7,908 bases of DNA, from contig JBKPDV010000209.1 in the NCBI GenBank assembly GCA_046728075.1, positions 1 to 7,908 on the forward strand, given 5' to 3'. Numbering within the stretch: position 1 is the first letter of the stretch; the number at the start of each line of letters is the position of its first letter. This DNA is from JBKPDV01 sp046728075. GTDB lineage: Bacteria; Acidobacteriota; Thermoanaerobaculia; UBA5066; Gp7-AA6. Below, one piece after another: positions 1 through 7,908 of this stretch. A model generated the notes under the pieces. The model was not told the origin of the DNA. It worked only from the letters and a program-made list of their open reading frames with translations, and ran no database searches. The position numbers were made by a program, and so were the translations under genes.

Positions 1-261
<261 letters not shown>

Positions 262-263
262 CG

Positions 264-272
264 TCCTTCCTC
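264..272 (-). promoter_or_regulatory. Ribosome binding site of tuf
   Basis: On the minus strand the 14-bp fusA-tuf gap contains GAGGAAGGA, a purine-rich Shine-Dalgarno sequence. Its GAGG part sits 7 nt before the tuf ATG. It takes up most of the gap, so tuf is probably translated from the fusA transcript without its own promoter. Confidence 0.75.
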
Positions 273-275
273 AAC

Positions 276-2390
276 TTACCTGCTTGCGACCTTCGCGATG
301 ATTTCGTCGCTGTCAGACTTCGGAACCTCTTCATACGCCGAGAACTGCATGGTGTAGTTGCCGCGACCCTGCGACATCGAGCGCAGGTTCGTCGAGTAGC
401 CGAACATCTCCGAGAGGGGCACGCGCGCCGTGATGACTTGAACGCCGCCCCGCGGTTCCATGTGCTTGATGTGGCCGCGCCGAGAAGAGAGGTCGCCGAT
501 CACGTCGCCCATGTAGTCCTCGGGCACGACGACCTCGACCTCCATGATCGGCTCTTTGATGATCGGCTTGGCCTTTTTGGCGGCGTCCTGGTAAGCCATG
601 GAGCCCGCAATCTTGAAGGCCATCTCCGAAGAGTCGACGTCGTGGTACGAGCCGTCGTACAGCTCCACGTGGACGCCGGTCGTCGGATAGCCGGCGAGGA
701 TGCCGGTCTCCATCGCTTCCTTGATGCCCTGCTCGATCGGCTTGATGAACTCCTTGGGGATCGCCCCGCCCTTGATCTCATTCTCGAAGACGAATTCGTG
801 CCCGGGCTCGGCGGGTTTGATGCGAATCTTGGCTTCGCCATACTGGCCGCGGCCGCCCGACTGGCGGATGAACCGGCCGTGCCCCTTGGCTTCCATCGTG
901 ATTGCCTCGCGGTACGCGACCTGCGGTTTGCCGATGTTGGCGCCGACGTTGAATTCCCGCACCATCCGGTCGGTGATGATCTCCAGGTGGAGCTCGCCCA
1001 TGCCGCGGATGATCGTCTGGCCCGTCTCCCTGTCCGTGTGGACCTTGAAGGTGGGGTCTTCCTGCATCAGCTTAGCCAGAGCCATGCCCATCTTTTCCTG
1101 GTCGGCCTTGGTCTTGGGCTCGATCGCGACCGCGATGACCGGTTCCGGGAAGTTCATCGCCTCGAGAATGATGGGGCTGTCTTTGTCGCAGATCGTGTCG
1201 CCGGTCTGGACGTTCTTCAGGCCCACGGCCGCGGCGATGTCTCCCGCCCAGACTTCCTTGATCTCTTCCCGCTTGTTCGCGTGCATCTTCAGCAGCCGGC
1301 CGATCCGCTCGGTCGAGTCCTTGGTGGAGTTGTAGACGGCGGAGCCCGAGGACAGCCCGCCCGAGTAGACGCGGAAGAACGCGAGCTGTCCGACGAAAGG
1401 GTCGGTCATGATCTTGAAGATCAGCGCCGAAAAGGGGGCGTCGTCCTTCGGCTCGCGAATCAGCTCGGCGCCCACCTCGTCGTGGCCGATCATCGGCCGG
1501 ACGTCGAGCGGCGAAGGCAGATAGTCCACGACGGCGTCGAGCAGATTCTGTACGCCCTTGTTCTTGAACGCGGAGCCGCAGACGACCGGCTGAACGGCGC
1601 CCGAAATCGTGGCCCGCCGCAGCGCGTCCTTCAGCTCCTGCTCTTCGATCTTTCCGCCGTGAAGGTATTTTTCGAGCAGGCCGTCGTCGGTCTCGGCGAC
1701 CGTCTCGACCAGCTGCTCCCGGTACTTTTCGGCCTCCGGCTTCAGGTCCGCCGGAATATCCACGACGTCGAACTTGGAGCCCATGGCATCGTCCTGAAAG
1801 TCATAGGCCTTCATCGTGATGAGATCGACGACGCCGCGGTGATCCGCCTCGATCCCCCAGGGGATCTGGATCGGCGCGGGCTTGGCGTTCAACTTCGTCT
1901 TCATCATCTCGATCGTGCGCGGGAAGTTGGCCCCGACGCGGTCCATCTTGTTGACGAAAGCGAGGCGCGGGACTCCGTAACGATTGGCCTGCCGCCATAC
2001 GGTCTCCGACTGAGGCTCGACCCCGGCCACCGCGTCGAAGACGGCGACCGCGCCGTCCAGCACGCGCAAGGAACGTTCAACTTCCGCCGTGAAGTCCACG
2101 TGACCCGGCGTATCGATGATGTTGATCCGAACGAGGGGACTCGGAGGAGCGGCAGGATTCCCCTGATTGGCTTGCCAGTAGCAAGTCGTTGCGGCCGACG
2201 TGATCGTGATCCCGCGCTCCTGCTCCTGGACCATCCAGTCCATGGTCGCGGTCCCTTCGTGGACCTCGCCGAGCTTGTAGTTGACGCCCGTGTAGAAAAG
2301 GATCCGCTCGGTCGTCGTCGTCTTACCGGCGTCGATGTGAGCCATGATCCCGATGTTTCGGGTGTCTTTGAGAGGATGGCTGCGCGGCAT
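276..2390 (-). CDS. fusA: Elongation factor G
   Basis: EF-G is the cytosolic translocase GTPase that moves tRNA and mRNA after peptide-bond formation and helps recycle ribosomes. The 704-residue protein matches the family length (E. coli 704). Visible motifs: P-loop AHIDAGKTT at 17-25, switch I with RGITIT at 59-64, DTPGHVDF at 93-100 with the catalytic His97, NKMD at 147-150, and the G5 segment SAF at 273-275. Domain II starts near 300, domain III near 410, domain IV runs from about 490 to 610 with its tip loops at 504-518 and 581-589 (GSYHDVDSSE type), and domain V follows to about 690. It is the canonical EF-G type by its intact switch regions. The ATG at 2390 aligns with the E. coli start residue for residue (15 residues before AHIDAGK in both). 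No Shine-Dalgarno precedes it; the 10 nt before the ATG are A/T-rich. Third gene of the str operon, 44 bp after rpsG. Confidence 0.98.
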   Translation of the reverse strand: MPRSHPLKDTRNIGIMAHIDAGKTTTTERILFYTGVNYKLGEVHEGTATMDWMVQEQERGITITSAATTCYWQANQGNPAAPPSPLVRINIIDTPGHVDFTAEVERSLRVLDGAVAVFDAVAGVEPQSETVWRQANRYGVPRLAFVNKMDRVGANFPRTIEMMKTKLNAKPAPIQIPWGIEADHRGVVDLITMKAYDFQDDAMGSKFDVVDIPADLKPEAEKYREQLVETVAETDDGLLEKYLHGGKIEEQELKDALRRATISGAVQPVVCGSAFKNKGVQNLLDAVVDYLPSPLDVRPMIGHDEVGAELIREPKDDAPFSALIFKIMTDPFVGQLAFFRVYSGGLSSGSAVYNSTKDSTERIGRLLKMHANKREEIKEVWAGDIAAAVGLKNVQTGDTICDKDSPIILEAMNFPEPVIAVAIEPKTKADQEKMGMALAKLMQEDPTFKVHTDRETGQTIIRGMGELHLEIITDRMVREFNVGANIGKPQVAYREAITMEAKGHGRFIRQSGGRGQYGEAKIRIKPAEPGHEFVFENEIKGGAIPKEFIKPIEQGIKEAMETGILAGYPTTGVHVELYDGSYHDVDSSEMAFKIAGSMAYQDAAKKAKPIIKEPIMEVEVVVPEDYMGDVIGDLSSRRGHIKHMEPRGGVQVITARVPLSEMFGYSTNLRSMSQGRGNYTMQFSAYEEVPKSDSDEIIAKVASR

Positions 2391-2400
2391 AAGTAAATTC

Positions 2401-2435
2401 AGTCAGTAGTCGGTAGTCGATAGTCGGTAGTCAGT
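2401..2435. repeat. Heptamer tandem array in the rpsG-fusA gap (5 units)
   Basis: Five contiguous 7-bp units on the plus strand: AGTCAGT at 2401-2407 and 2429-2435, AGTCGGT at 2408-2414 and 2422-2428, and AGTCGAT at 2415-2421. AGTC is invariant, only positions 5 and 6 vary, and unit order is mirror-symmetric (a-b-c-b-a). The array fills most of the 44-bp gap. Its last base is the first base of the antisense rpsG stop codon (2435-2437), and its other end is 10 nt from the fusA ATG. Units are not self-complementary, so a stable hairpin is not expected. Confidence 0.92.
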
Positions 2436-2905
2436 TACCAGCGGTAGTGGGCGAACGCCTTGTTCGCCTCCGCCATCTTGTGTGTGTCGTCCTTCTTCTT
2501 GACGGCGCCTCCCCGCAGGTTGGCGGCGTCGAGCAGCTCGGCGGCGAGCTTCTCTCGCATCGTCTTTTCGCCGCGCTGGTCCGCGTAGTCGATGATCCAC
2601 CGGATCGCGAGCGACGTGCGCCGGTTCGGGCGAACCTCGACGGGAACCTGGTAGGTCGAGCCCCCGACCCTGCGGGACTTGACCTCGAGCGCCGGCTTGA
2701 CGTTCTCGATCGCCTTCTTGAAGACTTTCATTGGATCGTCCTGGGTCTTCTCCGCCACGCGGTTCAACGCGCCGTAGAGAATCCCCTCCGCCAGCGACTT
2801 CTTTCCCCGCCCCATCACGGAGTTGACGAACTTCGTGACGAGCTGGGAGTTGTAGAGCGGATCCGGCAGGATCTCGCGCTTGGCTACGACGCGGCGTCTG
2901 GGCAT
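2435..2905 (-). CDS. rpsG: 30S ribosomal protein S7
   Basis: S7 binds the 3' major domain of 16S rRNA, nucleates assembly of the 30S head and lines the E site. The 156-residue product begins MPRRRVVAKREILPDPLYNS and ends in the near-universal AFAHYRW. The internal block around residues 73-92 (KPALEVKSRRVGGSTYQVPV) is the S7 family signature. It is highly basic, and its length equals the short bacterial form. The ATG at 2905 is preceded by AGGA with a 7-nt gap, and the translation aligns with S7 proteins from the first residue. It lies 16 bp after rpsL. In E. coli S7 represses this operon by binding the rpsL-rpsG junction; here that junction is only 16 bp and cannot hold the large E. coli structure within the gap, so the same mechanism is not evident. 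Confidence 0.98.
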   Translation of the reverse strand: MPRRRVVAKREILPDPLYNSQLVTKFVNSVMGRGKKSLAEGILYGALNRVAEKTQDDPMKVFKKAIENVKPALEVKSRRVGGSTYQVPVEVRPNRRTSLAIRWIIDYADQRGEKTMREKLAAELLDAANLRGGAVKKKDDTHKMAEANKAFAHYRW

Positions 2906-2910
2906 ATGTC

Positions 2911-2925
2911 TGTCCTAAGTCCTAA
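2911..2925. repeat. Heptamer duplication in the rpsL-rpsG junction
   Basis: On the plus strand GTCCTAA occurs twice in direct succession (2912-2918 and 2919-2925). In the register of the other arrays this is TGTCCTA then AGTCCTA, the latter ending exactly on the antisense rpsL stop (cta, 2922-2924). Read on the minus strand, the first copy contains the rpsL TAG stop and the second supplies TTAGGAC, the only Shine-Dalgarno-like sequence for rpsG (AGGA, 7 nt before its ATG). With two units alone this could be chance; it is listed because longer 7-bp arrays occur in neighbouring gaps. Confidence 0.6.
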
Positions 2926-3296
2926 GCTTTCGGGCGCTTGGCGCCGTACTTCGAACGTCCCTGCTTGCGGTTGGCCACGCCGACCGCGTCGAGCGTGCCC
3001 CGGATGATGTGGTAGCGGACTCCCGGAAGATCCTTCACGCGTCCTCCGCGGATCATCACGATCGAGTGCTCCTGGAGGTTGTGGCCCACGCCGGGGATGT
3101 ACGTCGTGACCTCGATGCCGTTGGTCAGACGCACGCGAGCGACCTTGCGCAGCGCGGAGTTGGGTTTCTTCGGCGTCGTCGTGTAGACGCGCGTGCAGAC
3201 TCCGCGTTTCTGCGGTGAGCCCGCGAGGGCGGGCGAGGCGGTCTTCACGCGCACCCGCTCGCGTCCCTGACGCACCAATTGAGAAATTGTCGGCAT
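2922..3296 (-). CDS. rpsL: 30S ribosomal protein S12
   Basis: S12 sits at the decoding centre of the 30S subunit and controls accuracy; it is the streptomycin-resistance protein of the str locus. The product from the ATG at 3296 is 124 residues, the same length as E. coli S12, and opens MPTISQLVRQGRE. The decoding loop TTTPKKPNSALRK (39-51) has lysine at 43, and GGRVKDLPGVRYH (84-96) has Lys88 and Asp89; these are the streptomycin-sensitive states, and Asp89 is the residue RimO methylthiolates where that enzyme exists. The C-terminal KYGAKRPKA is typical. The reading frame stays open upstream to a TTG at 3455, but that TTG is part of the -35 box and lies upstream of the transcript start, so the internal ATG with its AGGAGA Shine-Dalgarno is correct. 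First gene of the str operon. Confidence 0.98.
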   Translation of the reverse strand: MPTISQLVRQGRERVRVKTASPALAGSPQKRGVCTRVYTTTPKKPNSALRKVARVRLTNGIEVTTYIPGVGHNLQEHSIVMIRGGRVKDLPGVRYHIIRGTLDAVGVANRKQGRSKYGAKRPKA

Positions 3297-3300
3297 CGAC

Positions 3301-3306
3301 TCTCCT
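3301..3306 (-). promoter_or_regulatory. Ribosome binding site deciding the rpsL start
   Basis: AGGAGA on the minus strand, with AGGAG ending 5 nt before the ATG at 3296. It is the strongest Shine-Dalgarno in the str operon here. It supports the 124-residue S12 over the in-frame upstream extension. Confidence 0.85.
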
Positions 3307-3374
3307 GTGTCTCCCCGCGCCCCCCGGAGCCGTAGGAAGGGCCCGAGATCGACCGTAAACCGCTGTACCTGGAA

Positions 3375-3399
3375 GGGCTGGGCCCGCATCCCACCGCCC
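3375..3399 (-). other. Potential hairpin in the rpsL leader
   Basis: On the minus strand GGGC (3399-3396) pairs with GCCC (3378-3375), and TGGG (3393-3390) pairs with CCCA (3382-3379). A 2-nt GG bulge separates the two helices and the loop has 7 nt. That gives eight pairs, nearly all G-C. In a leader this GC-rich such a stem can arise by chance, so confidence is limited. It lies about 70 nt before the Shine-Dalgarno and does not cover it. Confidence 0.35.
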
Positions 3400-3426
3400 G
3401 CCGATATCCAGAGGAAAAACCCGCGA

Positions 3427-3455
3427 ATCGTACGCGCTGGCGGCCGGGTTGTCAA
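3427..3455 (-). promoter_or_regulatory. Sigma70-type promoter of the str operon
   Basis: The minus strand reads TTGACA (3455-3450, perfect -35 consensus), a 17-bp spacer, then TACGAT (3432-3427, four of six matches to TATAAT including the key A at position 2 and T at position 6). The next bases, TCGCGG, form a GC-rich discriminator before a predicted start near 3420. GC-rich discriminators are typical of ribosomal promoters under ppGpp control in proteobacteria; applying that here is inference. It lies downstream of the rpoC terminator and 131 bp before rpsL, where a promoter for rpsL-rpsG-fusA-tuf is expected. Confidence 0.85.
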
Positions 3456-3470
3456 GCGAAAACCGAGTCT

Positions 3471-3501
3471 AAGAAGCTGCTGGCTCGCGGTTTAGCTTCT
3501 T
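3471..3501. other. Perfect 8-bp inverted repeat upstream of the str promoter
   Basis: AAGAAGCT at 3471-3478 and AGCTTCTT at 3494-3501 are perfect inverted copies separated by 15 bp. A second imperfect pair is nearby: AACCGAG at 3461-3467 against CTCG-CGGTT at 3484-3492. The dyad ends 15 bp upstream of the -35 box, around -51 to -82 relative to the predicted start. It could be a protein-binding site, or a weak hairpin in read-through RNA. The stem lacks a following U-tract, so it does not look like a terminator. Confidence 0.35.
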
Positions 3502-3523
3502 CCCCCGGCCGCCCAACTCTCAA

Positions 3524-3546
3524 CAATCAGCTACCAGCTATCAGCC
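3524..3546. repeat. Heptamer array A, rpoC-rpsL gap (3 units)
   Basis: On the minus strand three 7-bp units follow one another: GGCTGAT (3546-3540), AGCTGGT (3539-3533) and AGCTGAT (3532-3526). A degenerate fourth, TGTTGAG, follows at 3525-3519. The pattern is a tetramer core AGCT plus a variable RRT. The array lies downstream of the rpoC terminator and is inverted relative to array B at 3620-3654. Confidence 0.8.
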
Positions 3547-3585
3547 TTGAGCTCTCCTTCTGTCCTCCCTCGGTTCCTTTACCTG

Positions 3586-3620
3586 AACAAAATGGGCCCC
3601 TTTCTTTTGGGGCCCCCTTC
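3586..3620 (-). terminator. Intrinsic terminator of rpoC
   Basis: On the minus strand GGGCCCC (3615-3609) pairs perfectly with GGGGCCC (3600-3594) around the 8-nt loop AAAAGAAA, followed at once by ATTTTGTT (3593-3586). After one mismatch the stem can continue with GAAG (3620-3617) against the U-tract. The opposite strand has no T-tract after the stem, so the terminator acts on rpoC transcripts. It separates the rpoBC unit from the str operon promoter. Confidence 0.85.
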
Positions 3621-3651
3621 GCTGACAGCCAATAGCTGACAGCTGAAAGCT

Positions 3652-3654
<3 letters not shown>
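3620..3654. repeat. Heptamer array B, abutting the rpoC stop (5 units)
   Basis: Plus-strand units: CGCTGAC (3620-3626), AGCCAAT (3627-3633), AGCTGAC (3634-3640), AGCTGAA (3641-3647) and AGCTTTA (3648-3654). The last unit contains the whole antisense rpoC stop codon (tta, 3652-3654). The array has the same unit number, length (35 bp) and placement against a stop codon as the one after rpsG. Confidence 0.8.
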
Positions 3655-7839
<4,185 letters not shown>

Positions 7840-7847
7840 TCTATTCG

Positions 7848-7853
7848 CTCCTT
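7848..7853 (-). promoter_or_regulatory. Ribosome binding site deciding the GTG start of rpoC
   Basis: AAGGAG on the minus strand, 8 nt before GTG at 7839. It is a full-strength Shine-Dalgarno and supports GTG initiation. The TAA that shares its first A with the motif closes the rpoC frame upstream. Confidence 0.85.
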
Positions 7854-7855
7854 AT

Positions 7856-7872
7856 CCGCGCTCCGCGCGCGG
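7856..7872 (-). other. GC hairpin directly before the rpoC Shine-Dalgarno
   Basis: On the minus strand CCGCGC (7872-7867) pairs with GCGCGG (7861-7856) around a 5-nt loop GCGGA. The stem ends 2 nt before AAGGAG. It leaves the ribosome site single-stranded but adjacent, so it could act in mRNA stability or translational control between rpoB and rpoC. This is inference from pairing alone. Confidence 0.45.
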
Positions 7873-7898
7873 GAGGCGGGAGGCGGGAGGCGGGAGCC
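7871..7898. repeat. Heptamer array in the rpoB-rpoC gap (3 exact units plus 1 variant)
   Basis: GGGAGGC at 7871-7877, 7878-7884 and 7885-7891, then the variant GGGAGCC at 7892-7898. On the rpoC-sense strand each exact unit reads GCCTCCC and contains CCUCC, the anti-Shine-Dalgarno core. The variant unit forms one arm of the adjacent UUCG hairpin. Whether the array continues towards rpoB cannot be seen. Confidence 0.92.
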
Positions 7899-7907
7899 GA
7901 AGCTCCC
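7892..7907 (-). other. cUUCGg tetraloop hairpin in the rpoB-rpoC gap
   Basis: The minus strand reads GGGAGC, TTCG, GCTCCC: a perfect 6-bp stem closed by C-G around UUCG, the exceptionally stable cUUCGg tetraloop. No U-tract follows; the heptamer array comes next. It is therefore more likely an mRNA stability or processing element than a terminator. It lies one base from the window edge, so its relation to the rpoB stop is unknown. Confidence 0.7.
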
Positions 7908-7908
7908 A

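Larger units (their letters stand above)
3297..3420 (-). other. Leader (5' UTR) of the str operon
   Basis: About 120 nt lie between the predicted transcript start (near 3420) and the rpsL ATG. The segment begins with a T-rich stretch (GTTTTTCC) and then turns very GC-rich. It contains the potential hairpin listed separately and two copies of GGGCCC, each followed within a few bases by CCTTCC. I see no leader peptide with a convincing ribosome binding site and no known riboswitch class. A leader of this length could host autoregulation by S7 or S12, which is inference. Confidence 0.5.
3516..3650 (-). other. Long imperfect inverted repeat bracketing the rpoC terminator
   Basis: In minus-strand RNA, arm B (3650 to 3621) can pair antiparallel with arm A (3545 to 3516). 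I checked all 30 positions: 21 Watson-Crick pairs, 8 G-U wobbles and one U-U mismatch (3641 against 3525). The 75 nt between the arms contain the intrinsic terminator hairpin. Arm B starts one base after the rpoC stop codon. All eight wobbles are G-U in the rpoC-sense RNA; the plus-strand RNA would have A-C mismatches at those positions. The arms are built of heptamers with the palindromic core AGCT, which makes mutual pairing easier than for unrelated sequence. Confidence 0.65.

Noticed and set aside
700..1335. Plus-strand open frame of 211 codons within fusA
   Set aside because: Antisense shadow; its composition follows fusA codons read backwards, and there is no supporting ribosome site or homology.
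438..2396. Open frame of 652 codons on the plus strand, opposite almost all of fusA
   Set aside because: It mirrors fusA in a GC-rich genome where G/C-ending sense codons remove stops from the antisense frame. The product is low-complexity (Arg, Asp, Val, Leu), matches no family I recognise and lacks a ribosome site. fusA on the other strand is unambiguous.
2401..2435. Possible CRISPR or phage attachment site
   Set aside because: The units are 7 bp and contiguous with no spacers, and no cas, integrase or transposase gene is present in the window.
3297..3455. 53-residue N-terminal extension of S12 from TTG at 3455
   Set aside because: The TTG is the start of the -35 TTGACA, so it is upstream of the transcript. 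S12 from the internal ATG has exactly the family length and a good Shine-Dalgarno.
3307..3495. Small plus-strand open frame in the rpoC-rpsL gap
   Set aside because: It covers the str promoter and leader on the other strand, has no plausible ribosome site, and its product resembles no known family.
3547..3580. Purine-rich stretch on the minus strand between the terminator and array A
   Set aside because: It has several GGAG and AGGA motifs that look like ribosome sites, but no start codon opening a meaningful frame follows. I could not assign it a role.
7892..7907. UUCG hairpin as an intrinsic terminator of rpoB
   Set aside because: No U-tract follows the stem, and rpoB and rpoC are normally co-transcribed; a stability or processing element fits better.

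Overview
The window holds the end-to-start part of a conserved bacterial transcription and translation locus, entirely on the minus strand. In transcription order it reads rpoC (RNA polymerase beta', complete, GTG start), rpsL (S12), rpsG (S7), fusA (EF-G) and the first 87 codons of tuf (EF-Tu), which runs off the left edge. rpoB should lie just beyond the right edge; its stop codon is not in the window.

The organism looks like a high-GC, Gram-negative-type bacterium. RpoC is a single polypeptide, so it is not cyanobacterial (those split it into rpoC1 and rpoC2). It carries the large SI3 insertion inside the trigger loop, and its catalytic and zinc-binding residues fall on E. coli numbering. 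The proteins together suggest a deep-branching phylum such as Acidobacteriota, but this is an impression, not a placement.

Layout from right to left: the rpoB-rpoC gap (at least 69 bp) has a GC-rich heptamer array, a cUUCGg hairpin, a second hairpin and the rpoC Shine-Dalgarno. rpoC fills 7839 to 3652. The 355-bp rpoC-rpsL gap contains an intrinsic terminator, two heptamer arrays that are inverted relative to each other, an inverted repeat, a near-consensus sigma70-type promoter (TTGACA, 17 bp, TACGAT) and a leader of about 120 nt. rpsL, rpsG, fusA and tuf follow with gaps of 16, 44 and 14 bp and form the classical str operon. The proteins act together in gene expression: RpoC makes RNA, S12 and S7 are decoding-centre and head proteins of the 30S subunit, and EF-G and EF-Tu drive elongation.

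The genes are ordinary. The unusual part is between them. Four of the five gaps contain tandem repeats with a strict 7-bp period, different in sequence from gap to gap. Three of those arrays begin at the stop codon of the upstream gene. In the rpoC transcript the two arrays around the terminator can form a 30-position helix with 29 pairs, in which every non-Watson-Crick pair is G-U. I see no defence system, mobile element, CRISPR array, RNA gene or plausible plus-strand gene.
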